The notes under the pieces: generated by a model
Told to the model about the DNA's origin: nothing
What the model saw: the letters and a program-made list of their open reading frames with translations, nothing else
Database searches by the model: none
Translations under genes and position numbers: made by a program
Source: Cryptomeria japonica
Taxonomy: Eukaryota > Streptophyta > Pinopsida > Cupressales > Cupressaceae
DNA: 64,000 nt
Direction of reading: 5' to 3'
Assembly (NCBI RefSeq): GCF_030272615.1
Contig: NC_081411.1
Location: forward strand, 155,334,971 to 155,398,970
In this document: in pieces, positions 50,206 through 63,135 of the stretch
How the letters are laid out: the number at the start of each line of letters is the position of its first letter
Numbering within the stretch: position 1 is the first letter of the stretch

Positions 50206-53200
50206 TCATTAAATGGCTCATCATTGCCTTGCAAAACCATTATAGAGAGAAAATCAACTACAACATTATCTTTTTCTGGTTTATTCACAATAGTTATATC
50301 AAATTCTTGCAAAAGTAATAACCATTTGAATATACATCCACCAACTACAACTTTGTTCATTAAATAACGAATGGATGCATGATCTGTGTGAATAAAAATT
50401 TTGTAACCAGTGATGTAATCTATAAACTTGTTTATAACATACACAACATCTAAAAATTCCTTCTCAATCATGGTATACTTTCTCTCAGCTGGACTCAAAT
50501 TTTTACTAATGTTGTAAATAGCATGCATTACTCCATTTTCATGTTTTTGTCCTAAAAATGCCCCTATGGAAAAATTGGATGCATCAATATGTATGTGAAA
50601 TGGTTCTCCTCATGTAGGTCCCTTAATTATTGGTGAGACAGTCAAAGCATGTTTTATAGTTTCAAATGATTTCTAGCAATCATCTGTCCAGGGAAATTCT
50701 GAGTCCTTTTTGAGTAAGGTGAACAAAGGTTCAAAAATTCTACTAAAACCTTCTATGAACCCTCTATGGTATCCAACATGACCAAGAAATATTCTAACAT
50801 CTGTTTGAGTTTTAGGAACTTTGATTTGTTGTTTGACTTCAACATTCTTTGGATCTACTTTAATACCTTCCTTAGAGATGTGGTGGCCCAACACAATTCC
50901 TTTTATCATCATAAGTGAACATTTCTCATGGTTTAGTAACAGCCTATTGTCTTTACATCTCTGTAAAAAATTATCCAAACTTTCGAATGCCTCTTTCTAT
51001 GTTTTTCCATGAACTGAAAAATCATCCATGTAAAAATCTACACATGAAGTAGTTAACTCAACAAAAATCACTAAAAAAACTCATTAAAAAGTAGCAAGTG
51101 CATTATAAAATCTAAATGATAAGACTCTATATGAAAAATTTCCCCAAGGACATGTAAACGTTTTATTATCTTGATCTTCAGGGGCTACTTGTATTTGGTT
51201 ATAGCCACCAAATCCATCCAAGAAGGAAAAATAGTTACTCCCTGCTAAGTTATCAATAACTTGATCAATGAAGGGAAATGGAAAATAGTACTTCTTGTGG
51301 CTTTATTCAATTCTCTATAGTCAAAACAAACATGCCACTTACCATTATTTTTGGTTACAATAACCAAAGGTGACACCCACTGACTATTAGAGATTGGATA
51401 AATAAGTCCTACCTTTAATAGCTTCTCAATCTTAGTTTTAACAAAATCACTTAAACCAGGATTAATATGCCTTTGTCCTTGTCTTACATGTTTGACATCC
51501 ACTATATAAATACGATGCATACAAATTGAAGGATGAATTCCTCTCATGTCCTTCTATTCCCATTCAAATGCCTCTCTGTATTTCTCCAAAGTAATTTTTA
51601 ACTCCTTTTCTTGTTCCATGGGTAGAGATGCATTAATGAACAAGGGTTTATTTTCTGCGAGTAAAATCTCCTTTGTATGACTTTCTCCTTCAATTTATTC
51701 TTTATTAAGGGTATTTAAAGGACAAGTTTCCTAGTATTTGTGATTCAAAGTTTTCTGTTTTCTTCCATTACTATCTTGCTCAATTTTTTCATAAGAATTC
51801 TCATTGGTATCCAATTTTTCTCCCTTGTCCACATAATCTTAATATTCTTTAACATGTTCTGTTAGTGTGACCATGGCTAATTCAACAATTCCATCCCCTT
51901 TCGAGTCCATATCCTCATCAACCATTGTTGAGTATTAGAGTAAATTGTTGGTTTCACTGGAGGACAAAGTGTTAATTCATTTTGTTTATGACCATTAGAT
52001 ATGGTCATACTACCTAATCTACAATCTATTAGAGCTATAACAGTTGCTAACCAAGGTCTTCTAAGAATAAGTGGATATCTTGATGTTTTTCTTCTAGCCT
52101 TTAATACAAGGAAATATACTAGATAATCCTATGTGTTGATAGTTACTATGACATTTTCTAGGACCCCTTTAGTTTTAGTAGTAGACTGATCTGCTAACTG
52201 AAGTACAGCTTTTGTTGGTTGGACTTGGGTCATTTTCAACATTTATATTGTATCTGTAGTGATAACATCTATGGTTGCTCCTAAATCAATCAATAGATTT
52301 GGTATTTCAATTCCACCTATGCTCAAGGTAATCATAGGACTCCTAAGGTCACTATATTTTTGAGGAGGTAATCTTCCTGATAAAACATTAGTAAGTTTAG
52401 TTCTTAACTATATTGTAGGTGGAAACTTCTATTTTTTCCTAGGTGTTTTAACACAAAGTCACTTAATGCATTGATTTATTTCTGGAATATCCTTGATATC
52501 TTGAAGCAAATATTTTTCAATATTAATCTTTTCAATTCCCATAAAAGTGGTGAACTATTAGAGTGGTATGATTTGATTGGGATGTCCAAACATTCTAGAT
52601 ATGGGGCTTTATCTATTGATTATTTACCCTTGTTTGTGTTTGGTTCTTCTTCCCTTACTTTATCTTCATCTCCGATCTCTTTGACATTATCTTTAGAAGG
52701 AATGTTGCAATTTCTTTAGTTGGATATCAGTCACTTCAATACCATTTAACCTAGAAGAATTAACATCATCATTGTATGTTTGTTGAGGGTTATTTTTGGG
52801 ATTGGGAACTAGTTGAGCGAGAATATGGGGTTGGTTAACTTGTTCATTGGTAGCATTTGGACTAGTGATAAGAGGTAGAGGTTGTACCCAAAGATGTCTC
52901 AGCCCTTTATTTTGTCATGGTTGAAATTGTGGTTGATTTTGTTGCCACAGTTGCTGATTTTGTTTCCATGGTTGCTAATTTTGTTGCCACTGTGGGTTCC
53001 ACTAAGGTTGACTCTATCAATTTCACTATGGACTAACCCATTCTAGAGGTCCCTAAGATGTAGAAGGTGGTTTCATTGGAGGAGGAGTCCATTGATTATA
53101 GATCCAATTATTCCTAGGACCATATTGCTCAGTATACTTAAATTAAAACCCGCATTCTATGATCTTTGACCAACATAATTGAGTTATTTTTTAAATGATT

Positions 53201-53960
53201 CTTAATTTTAGGTAAAAGATTGCAAAAACTTGTAGCATTACTTTTCTCACAAATCTCACAGACCTCAATCTAGTTCATTCAACACTCCCTTAAAAAAAAA
53301 TTTCCTCTACATTTCAAGCAATAGATGGCTAAAGGCTCAGTTATTTTCTTTTCTCCCTGAGTATTAAGATGGGGGAGTATATATACATCAGGTCCCAAAG
53401 TTTTGTTTCTTTTAGATCCTCTAGTCCCAACCCTTGTCCTATATTAATTTCTATAAATATCAATAATTTCATTCAAAGAAATTTTGTTAATATCTCCTTT
53501 CCCCATTAAATTCGAAGCTTCTTTTGATTCATCATCAACTCCTCGTAAGAAGATTGTTTGACTGATTTCATCATTAAGTCCTTCAACACACCTTTTATAT
53601 AGAAACATGGATCTATCAACATAATCCTCTAATATCTCATTTTCTAATTGATTCATTTGAAACAATTCCTCTTTCCTATCTCTAACTCAACAATAATCTT
53701 GGTATTTATCTAAGAAAACTGTTTCCATTTCAGGCCAGGTAAAGATTGAACCAGCTCGTAGACCCATAAACCATCTTAATGTTGATTATTTTAAAGTGGA
53801 GGGAAATAACTTCAACTTTTGATTATCAGATGTATAATCATATGTCTAACATAAAACTTTGAATTCAAAAACAAATTGATCAAGATCTTCAGAATTTTTT
53901 CCTCTAAAAGTTGGTAACACTGAGGGTGAAATGTTTTTCATAGGAGGTTCATTATCTCCA
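50206..53960 (-). pseudogene. Ty3/Gypsy gag, protease, RT and RNase H (element D, proximal part)
   Basis: Read on the minus strand in order: gag from about 53945 (PTFRGKNSEDLDQFVFEF, WPEMETVFLDKYQDY, LENEILEDYVDRSMFLYKRC) and protease near 52300 (LLIDLGATIDVIT). Reverse transcriptase follows (INPGLSDFVKTKIEKLLKVG, WVSPLVIVTKNNGKWHVCFD, NRLLLNHEKCSLM, VDPKNVEVKQQIKVPKTQTD). RNase H comes last (LSPAERKYTMIEKEFLDVVY, IFIHTDHASIRYLM), ending QGNDEPFND at 50206 where element A has inserted. The YVDD region and other parts are broken by stops. The integrase part is at 32319-33490 in the same orientation. The 5' LTR was not delimited above 53960. Confidence 0.8.
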
Positions 53961-55483
53961 AGGTTCAAATTAATAGGATATGAAAATATACTTGAAACAC
54001 AAATGCTAAGATCAACTTTCTACTTTCATTGATATATACTTCTAGGAGAAAATAAAACAAGTTTTGAGTGTTACAAAGAAGATTCAACTCCACTAAAACT
54101 AAATATTTACTAAATCTAGATTTCTAACTTACTTCCTAATCTGAGAACAATGGGATATATATATATATCCTTATTCAAATTTCAAACTAAGGTTACCTGC
54201 CCAAAGCGATAGTAACAACTAGAGAAAAAGACTGAAGGAAAATAAATAAACTCCAAGATGAAGTTGAGTTCTGAAAGACGTCGATGAGGCACACCAATGA
54301 GGTAGATAGATCAAGGAATATTTCTCATTTTGAAATAACTGGAGGTTATTAGCAGTTGTCATGAACATATAATTCTGATTACCATCATATTCTCATCATT
54401 CAAACAAGAAAAAGATAAACATTTCATCATAAATATTACTTATAATTAGCAGACTATCATACTAAAAAGTAAATAAACATGTATGCAACTAAGGTATCCC
54501 GCCAGGTATATTAGTCTAAAGATTAATAAAAGCATAAAATATAACTATAATAGAAGCGTAATGTTTCTTCCTCATCACAAGAGATCAAGTAATCAAGAAT
54601 TCAAGAGAAATTGAGCATTTTCAATCTTCCTTCAATCTTTGGAGTAGCAATAGAGACAAGATTTCAAGCATTGAAGAGGATATCAATATTCTACTTCATG
54701 AAACCCTAATTCCATGTGGAGGAAAGTAAAACTTCACAAGGAGGTATAAACATTTCAGTTTCATTAAATTCAACATCCCCTCAAAGAGGAGGATTTCTAA
54801 TTTTAGTTGTTTCATTTACATTATTTCAACCACTTGGTTAATTCCAAAACCAGTGTTTGATCTAAAGACAAACCCCTATTCCTAACAAATATCCCTCTCT
54901 TTCTCTATGTAGGAAATAGGTGTGTAGTTGTACTTATGCAATTAAGCTTTATTCACAGAGATAGATAAACCCTTTTCAATGCTCAGAAAGTTCGGAGGAA
55001 CGTGAAGGGCAACCTTGTCCGGACACATGGTCCCTACAACTTTTTCCAAATTTCACAGAGTAGCTCCAAATTATCTCAAACTTCTCAGATCTAGGTGCAC
55101 AACTAAATCCTGAATCTGTAGCTCATTTTTTTCACATACTTTGTCTCCATTTTCAGCACTTTGTCTTAATTAAATCAATCAACTTACAAAAGAGGGATAA
55201 TTCAACTTTGATCTACTTAGTATTCAATCCTTGCATTCTTTGGGATTGGATCTAGTAGATTCATCACTCTCTTTTGAATGTAAAGTCCCCCAAAGTGGAA
55301 AGTCAAGTTCCCATCTTTCTCCCAAGTGGCAATTTTTTGTAAGGTTCTCCAACTTTCCACTTTATAGTTTGTAAGATAATTGGCAGATGTTGCAATTTAC
55401 TTTTTCAGTTTGTTGGCCCTGCAAAGTATTTCATCATGGGAAGAACTTAAGAGGTAGTTTCTAAATGAATTTTATGATATTAT
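53961..55483. other. Probable leader or LTR of Gypsy element D, unresolved
   Basis: No coding region seen. It is where the 5' leader and LTR of the minus-strand element D should be. A microsatellite-like tatatatata lies at 54151-54160. No clear LTR ends were found. Confidence 0.3.
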
Positions 55484-56263
55484 TGAAGACAATGTATCTA
55501 TCATAAATTTTCTAGTTTGTTCACCTCAGTACTCTGCATGGTATAATGAGTCTCAACAAAATTATGAATAGACATTAAGAAGCATTGACTCCACAATATG
55601 CATTAATACATGTTGTTTGGTATAAGAAAACAAGAAGGAGAGGAACCAGGTTCTCTATTCAAAAGGATCATAGATGCATATATGGAAATTATAGAATATT
55701 TTAGACCCCAATAAATCGAATGTGTTGATTTCTTTATTGAGTTATATGACCCATTTTTGAAGCTTCTTTCTAACAAGTTGAAACCAAAAAACTTTTCCCA
55801 GATTCTCGAATGGTTGTAGATGGTTGAGAGTGCAAAGAAACATAATGCAAAGAATGGTACCAACATTGATGAAGAAAATAATAACACAATTCAATAAAAA
55901 AGGGAGATATATACAGACAATGCATCTGTCATTAATCCCATAGTTTTCTCACTCCAATACCCTGCATGCCAAAATGAGTTTCAATTGAATCATGAGCAGA
56001 CATTGAAAATTCTTGATCCCATAATATACATAAATGCCTTGTTTGACACAAGAAGACAGGAAGGTGAATCCTCTTTGGCTTTGATTAAAAGAATATGTAA
56101 TATTTATGAGAAAATACCTACTTGTGCACTACCGAATGACTCTACCTATGTCGAACTTTTCATGAAATTATATGAACCTATCTTAGTTGACTGGCCTAAA
56201 TCTCCAGAAAGAATAAATTTTGAGAAATTATTGAGGTTGATTGCTAATGAAAAAATGATCTAG
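55484..56263 (+). pseudogene. Tandem duplicate of an unknown protein domain
   Basis: Two homologous blocks start at 55484 and 55912, 428 bp apart. Both have an opening of the type DN.SVIN..V.S.QYPA. Both also share F...LIKRI..IYE and a segment like FF(I/M)(E/K)LY(D/E)P followed by a Leu-rich stretch. The second is open for 92 codons (MNHEQTLKILDPIIYINALF to EKLLRLIANEKMI). The first is broken by stops. I do not recognise the domain. It lies between element D and element B with no visible start, so it may be the end of a longer gene or element ORF. Confidence 0.4.
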
Positions 56264-56437
56264 AGGAAGTGTATTAGAAGTATTGAATCCCATAATGCTG
56301 AAATTGTTAAATTCTATTACTAAATATGAAGAAAATAATAAGGTGGTGTGACCAATAGAGACATGTGAAAGAAAGGTCTTTAGTCATAGTGTTCTAGGTT
56401 TTGAAGAAGAATAATTGGTTAGAGAGCCACTTCACAC

Positions 56438-57335
56438 AGTTGGAATCCAAGAACACTGAAAGGGGGGGTGAAACGGTGTTCTACCGATGAGATAATTTTT
56501 AACCTTATTAGTTACAAAGCATTTTAGTAATAGGTGTGCATAAAAGAAAGTAACAGTAAGTAATAGAGATGCACCCATAGGAACAAACACCATAACAAAA
56601 AGGTTTATATATGGAAAACCTCAAAGAGGAAAAACCACAGTGGGATTGGTGACCCACAATATCTATCCACTAGCCAAATTAATAAATATTACAAGAGGGG
56701 CATGCACATGTAGGAAGACATGCTTCTCATCATGAAAGGAGCCTCACTAACTACAAATATCAAAATGGATCTACAAACAAAATTCTGAACTCAGAAAATG
56801 CATCTTCTATGCTGAATGAGTTCCAGTTCAAGCACTGTCTGTACTGATTATCATTGTATCTTCTCTACCCATTACTTATATTGCTTCCCAAACCTTTTAA
56901 CCATCAACCAAGACTAACTACTGATTATTACATTCACCTTATTTTGATCAAGATCACTCACACAATATTACTTCACCTATATATCAAAAATGACCTAACC
57001 GAACTCACTAATATACCCTTTACAATCATAAACATAAATGCCTTATGTCGGCTAAAAATCATATTAATAAAGTGATTACATGTCAGCCTAGACAAAATAT
57101 AAACATTAATTTATGTAACCATTTCCACCTCCATGCTACACTTGCTAGATCAATCTTCTATGTCGACCTTATATACTGGTTCCTAGTTTGCTGGTTTCCC
57201 TGACTATCGGTTACCTTGAATGCTGGTTGTCGAACCATGAATGCCAGTGAGTACCAATTAGGTTTCCAGCCCAAAGTGATGTGTTTTTCCATCAATGATA
57301 ACACCATTAACCCGGATGAGTGTCAATTGCCAACA
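56438..57335 (-). repeat. 3' LTR of element B
   Basis: The plus strand reads gttggaatccaagaacactg at the left and ...gtcaattgccaaca at the right, then the polypurine complement atctccacctttgg. It matches 62346-63135 along its length. Confidence 0.8.
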
Positions 57336-57619
57336 ATCTCCACCTTTGGAATTGATGGCAACACACATGTGAAAAATGGATCAATGAAGTGCGATTTCGA
57401 TTCCTCCCAAAAATGATTACCAAAATTGATCATGCTCCCCCTAAGCTACACATTACTTCTTATATCCCTTAGCATTTTTCACATCAACCTCCCCCCCTTT
57501 GACATCAATGAAAAAGGTCGAGATGAATGAAGAATGAAATCAAAATGTGTTTACCGGATCTAGATGTACTTGAATATATTCGGGTAAGCACTCTTCAAAA
57601 ATACTAATTAAGTATGCCA

Positions 57620-60600
57620 ATTGGTTTTCAATGTCCCTAAAATTGATACAAACCCATTAAGAATGTATGCATGCAGTTCTTCTTCTGTTAGGTCTTCCAA
57701 TGTGGGTTTATTCACCAGTTCTATACTTTCCCTCTTATCAAGTAACAAAGTGTTCAACTGGGGGCTTACTAACCCTCTCAATTCCCTTGCTCATCGGATT
57801 AATCTATCCATATCTTTCTCCAAGGTTGATATCTCTGATTTTGTAATCAAAATTTGACCATTAATAGCATTGGTCAATGATTGGGTACCATCAAAATTGT
57901 TAGCAAGATGTTCCAACTAGGCCCTTCCCGCTTTTATTTTACTTCCAGGTCAAATTTTAGTTTGTCGGTGTTGGTACAAGACCTATATATACAAATGCAC
58001 AGATTAACAACCTCATCAATCTTTGTTAGTTCTTCTATCAGCTTGGCCTTGTCTGATGTGATCATATTGTCATAGGTCACCTTCCTAGCTACATTGTATC
58101 GCTCCACTAACTACCAGTTTGACATTTGTTGAAGAGTTTGAAACTCTTTTGCAATGTGTTCAGTCAAACCCTTAAGCTTACTGTAGGGGCTAGCTACCAG
58201 ACTAGTGTATCCCGGAACTAACTCCTATAAAAATAGTATAGCTTGCACTATAGCCTTCTTCTCTTCAGATTCTTCTTTCAAAATTTTCTTTGCAGCTACC
58301 ATCATCAATTCTAAGTTGTTCAACTACTCAATCCTCATCTTCCCAAAATCTTCTTGACTAGGAGTGTCAAGTGCAGACAATGAATGACTGGTATCTCCAA
58401 CCTGCTAATTGGCATTAGTGGCTTCACCACTTGGTGTAGTAATCTTCTCAACCTTAACCTCTTATGTATGTACACTTGTTGTTGGAGGTTCAATATCCTC
58501 ATCCTATTTTTTGTCTCTCTCAACATCAATGACCTCTACATCTGGAATGATTTGTTCGGGTGTATCCTGCTTATCCTATATATCTTCAATGTTATCTATC
58601 GGTTTTTCTACACTATGTACAGGTGATACCTCTGTTATTTCCGATTCCAAAACTAGTGAATCCATTCCCAATATACCTTTCCCCTATGATCTACCGAGAT
58701 CTCTGGAGTGTCAGACTTTGGAGGGACATCTCATGATGTAAAGAATTTAGGTTTATCAATAAACAATTTCACCCATGCCTTGTGGGTCTCCTTAACAATT
58801 TCATTCAGTCTACCAACCATAAGACTCACATGTCGGTGTCTACTCCAGAAAATTGTTCAGTTAGCAAAATCTAGACACTATTGCATCTCCTCATCAATGA
58901 TAGCACCACAAACAATTAATAACTCCTACATCTTTATATGTTTATCTTCTTCTACCGTAGACAATCTCTTAGCATCTATCTTATTATACAAGTCTACTGA
59001 AATTTGTTTTTCAATCTCAATTAAAGCTTTCTTATACATATCTAAGTATAGCAATATTGCTTCCTCAATCTCTTCTTGTTCCTTATCTTCCATATGTACA
59101 TAGTAATGCTGGATATTACTCAAAATTCCATCTTTAGTTACTTGATCAACCAATTCAATGATTGAAAGAGGAGGAATAACCTTAATACTTTTGTTAAATT
59201 CAAGAGCCACATCTATATCTGATTTCTTCTTTCTAGGAGTGGGAGTGATTCCTTTTACCGGTTTCCTCTTTTTTGTTGGTTTTCTCTCCTCCATAGGTTT
59301 CTTTGTTGTTGCCGGAGGGGCGACCGTTTTTTTTTATTGTTTCCCTTCCTCAAGATTCTTCCTCTAAATCCTTATGTAAGATTCAGGGATCTTGGAGGAC
59401 TCCTCTTCGGTCTCAGATCCAGAAGCAATAGGGGCAATAAATGTTTCTGGTTTCTCCCTTTTTAATTCACCCTTGTTGGTTGTAGCTGTTGGTGGATCCT
59501 GAGCTGCTACCAAAGAGGATTCTTCTACTAATCCAATGAATTTCTTGATCTTTGAGGACATTTTCTCCAGAGCCTCTCCAGCCTTCTTTATTTTTCCTTC
59601 CCTCTTCTTCTTGCTAAACCCAATTTCAACTTCAAGTTCCTTTTTCTTTCTTGTCCCAAATTTTTTCTCAGCTTCATCAACTAGGGCATATATAAGTGTC
59701 TTGGCATATAGTTCCAACATTTTTGCATCAACTTCGTAGCCCATTTCTGTTATCCATATTTTTTCTTGGCTACACTACTTCCATTAAAGTTTCATCTTTT
59801 TTAACCATAAAGTAGATCTCAATAGAGTATTTATCAACAATTGTTTAGGCACTCTCTCTATTTCATTACTTTCTGGAAAGATTTGAAATAACCCCATAGA
59901 GTGGAGCCACTATTATATCCTAAATTCTAATGCATCCTTAACATGTTTGCCTACCAGTATATCAAATGCCCATTGTCTCTTACCGAATCCCGTTATTTCA
60001 TTCAAAAAGAAAAGCATCAAATAGACAACAAGGTTACCATACTGGAATTTTCTTTTCTTTTCTCCTTTAATCTTTCCTAGGTTGAAAATTAACTCATCAC
60101 ACATCCATTGACAAAGATCATATTTCTCATTTTCCTTAACCATCTTATGTGCACCGTATATACAGGAACTAGAAACAAAGTTCAATCGGTTTGATATGGT
60201 TACCTTACAACCAATGATCATGCTTGAAAATTGAACATCCTTGTCTCTAATTGTGTTAATCCTCATTGATCGGTTATCAAAAGTGGCACCGGATAACTTC
60301 TCCACTTGATTGTTTGATATGTTCTTCTTTCTGGGGATCTGATCTGCTTGGGGCAAACTAGTGATTGCACTAATAGCCTCATTGGTGATTTTGTAGGACT
60401 GGTATAGCCACATAAATTTGTCATGTACATGGTTCAGCACATACTAGATCATTTAATCTACGAACTCAGGCATCTCCAGAATGTTTGTGAAACCTTGATC
60501 CTTCAGAAACTAAAATTTTGGTTTCATCAGCCTATTCTTGTTCAGCAAAGTGGTCATGTATATGGTTTTAGTTTTAGATGATCCCAAACGCTCTAGACTA

Positions 60601-60788
60601 TAGTGAATATAGGAACAAACATCCTCAACATACAAAACACCATTGAGAACCCTAGAAAATGCACCGATTGAATCATCAACCTTCACAATCTGAGGGTATC
60701 TTTTGAATATCGAGTGTGGCTCATCCTTGATATTGACAAAAATAGGGGTAGCCACACCTTCCGAAGCGGGAGAAGATCTAGAAGCCAT
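57620..60788 (-). pseudogene. Giant ORF of element B, unknown transposon protein
   Basis: The frame starts MASRSSPASEGVATPIFVNI at 60788. Landmarks match element A: FKRYPQIVKVDDSIGAFSRV, YVEDVCSYIHYSLERLG, HDKFMWLYQSYKITNEAISA, CQWMCDELIFNLGKIKGEKK and FQYGNLVVYLMLFFLNE. Then come GYEVDAKMLELYAKTLIYAL, a Lys-rich region, LVDQVTKDGILSNIQHYYVH and the C-terminal RRARELRGLVSPQLNTLL. Stops divide it into pieces such as 60440-59913, 59744-59364 and 59294-58926. It gives an ancestral length of about 1,050 codons without the duplication seen in A. Confidence 0.6.
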
Positions 60789-61319
60789 TGTAATGAAAAG
60801 ATAGCTTGAAAACTGAGAAAATACCTCACAACCTTCACCTATGAAAGTCCTTGAAAATCTACTCTGAATGCACAAGAATTCACTTAAAAATGCTTTTGAC
60901 CATCCTAAATTTTCTTTTGCTTCACTCTGAATGTTGTGTGATAAAAAATGAAGTAACATTTCCCTTTTATTATGCGAAAACCCTAATTTTTCATTGATAT
61001 TAATGCATGTCGACATATCATAGTGTTGGTAAATCTTCGTATTCACTTCACCAAAGTTTGAAACAAGCGTTCAAACCACTACTGGGGGTATAGAAATATT
61101 TTTCATTAATTTTCCTCCCCCTAAGGTGAATGCCTTAGTTATCGGATGAGTTTCTTACTGCTACAAGAACATTCTGCTCCATCGGTTGAGTAACCAATGC
61201 AATTACCTCTATCGATTCATCTTTAGATTTCCTAACTCGTTTCCTCTCATGCTCCTTCTGGTTATCATCAACCTTTTGGTTTCCTTTCTAATCATTTCCT
61301 ACCAGATTGTTCTTTCTTC

Positions 61320-62304
61320 AACAGTATTTAGCAATGTGTCCTATTTTGTTGCATGCATAGCAAATGACATTATTATTTTGAATTACCTTGTTGTATCCTT
61401 GATCATTCCTTCACCTACATTCATTAGCCATATGTCCAAACTTTCCACATGCATGATATTTCACATTCATTCTACAATCTTCTATCCTATGACCTTACTT
61501 TTTACAATTAGAACATTGACTGGGAACTAAATTATTATTTCAAGTTTCTCTATTTCTGTATTGACTTTCTCTATGACCAAATTTATTGAAAATAAAACAT
61601 CAACCATTGAATTTATGTGCATTGGGTTTCCTTACTAGTATTTTTTTATTCCATTTGACAGGTGGATTCTCCTAATTGTTCTTCTGACCAGTTGCATCAT
61701 CATTTGTAGTACTGAAGATTACTCCATGCTCAAATCCAAGACCTATGATGTCTCCCTTTCACCTTTGATCCTTCAATAATTTATCAAACTTTGCAGAACT
61801 AGACTTAAACTTATCTTTATACTCATTTGTAGTATCCAGATCTCCTCTTAGGACTATCATCATTCTTTCCAACTCTTGCTCATTGTTCTATGATTGCACC
61901 AATTCAGTTCTCAACATATCATTCTCATGTGCCAACCTAATGCATTCTTTAGATTTGTCTTTCAGAGATTTGGCAAGAGTTTCTTCATTCTTCTTTCAAT
62001 CTTCAATCTCTTTGGACATCCTCATAGTTAGGGATTGAATTTCATCCTTCATGACACCACTCTCTTGACTCAGGTTTTGACATAATTCCTTAAGGGCATT
62101 CTTCTCTTCATCATCTAGATTCTATAAAAGTTCCTTCCTTTTGGCTTGAGCAAATGACAACCTTTCTTGTAGGGTAAGCATGAATTCCTTTATGGGGTTT
62201 AACTCATCTTGTAACTTCAAGTTCTTCATTATTTCAGGATCATAATCTTCAAGTTCTTTCTCTATGCTCATCTCCATGGATTCCAAATTTAGGATCTTCC
62301 TCAA
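61320..62304 (-). pseudogene. Coiled-coil and zinc-knuckle gag-like protein of element B
   Basis: The frame starts MRKILNLESMEMSIEKELED next to the primer site and continues as coiled coil. Four zinc knuckles follow: a damaged one near 61590 (Phe-Asn for the second Cys), CSNCKK.GHRIEDC near 61500 with a stop inside, CGKFGHMANEC near 61440, and CYACNKIGHIAKYC near 61340. The order and spacing match element A. Confidence 0.65.
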
Positions 62305-62345
62305 GTTGTTAAACTTACTTTAAGGCACCAAGTTTTGATACCAAT

Positions 62346-63135
62346 TGTTGGAATCCAAGAACACTGAGAGGGGGGAGATGAATTAGTGTTCTACCGGTGA
62401 GATAATTTTTAACCTTATTAACAAAGCATTTTAGTAACTAGTATGCATAAAAGAAAGTAACCGTAAGTAATAGAGATGCAACTACAGGAACAAACACCAT
62501 AACATAAAGATTTATACGTAGAAAACCTCAAAGAGGAAAAACCATGGTGGGATTGGTGACCGACAATATCTATCCACTGGCCAAATGAATAAATATTAAA
62601 ATAGGGGCTTGCACATGCAAGAAGGCATACTGCCTAGAGCACACTTCTCATCACAAAAGGAGCCTCATTGACCAAAAATACCAAAATGGAGCTACAAACA
62701 AAATTTTGAACTCAGAAAATGCACCTACTATGCTAAATGAGTTCAAGTTTAAGCACTGTCTATATCAGTTATCATTGTATCTTCTCTATCGATAACTTAG
62801 ATTTCTTCCCAAACCTTTTAACCATCAACCAAGACTGGCTGCAGATTATTACATTCGTATTCTTTCGATCAAGATCACTCACACAATATTACTTCACCTA
62901 TATATCAAAAATGACCTTACCGAGCTGACTAATATACCCTTTATAATCATAAACACAAATGCCTCGACTTAGAATCATATTTAAAAAGTGATTACATGTT
63001 GGCCTAGACAAAATATAAATATTAATTTATATGATCGTTGTCGCCTCCATGCTATACTTCCCGGATCAATCTTCAATTTCAGCCTTAAATATTGTTTCCT
63101 AGTTTGTCAATTTCCCTGACTGTCGGTTACCTTGA
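62346..63135 (-). repeat. 5' LTR of element B, truncated at its outer end
   Basis: It is homologous to 56438-57335 from TGTTGGAATCCAAGAAC to about cggttaccttga. The last ~130 bp are replaced at 63135 by a different LTR beginning there. Confidence 0.75.

Larger units (their letters stand above)
56438..63135 (-). mobile_element. LTR element B, same family as A, opposite strand
   Basis: The LTRs are 56438-57335 and 62346-63135 (the latter truncated). On the minus strand the primer site TGGTATCA is at 62336-62343 and the polypurine tract lies next to 57336. The internal region is 5.0 kb: coiled-coil zinc-knuckle protein (62304-61320) then the giant ORF (60788 to about 57620). No polymerase genes. 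Its layout equals element A minus the 1.58-kb duplication. Confidence 0.8.

Noticed and set aside
58384-59103. Plus-strand open frames
   Set aside because: Antisense shadows of the giant ORF of element B.
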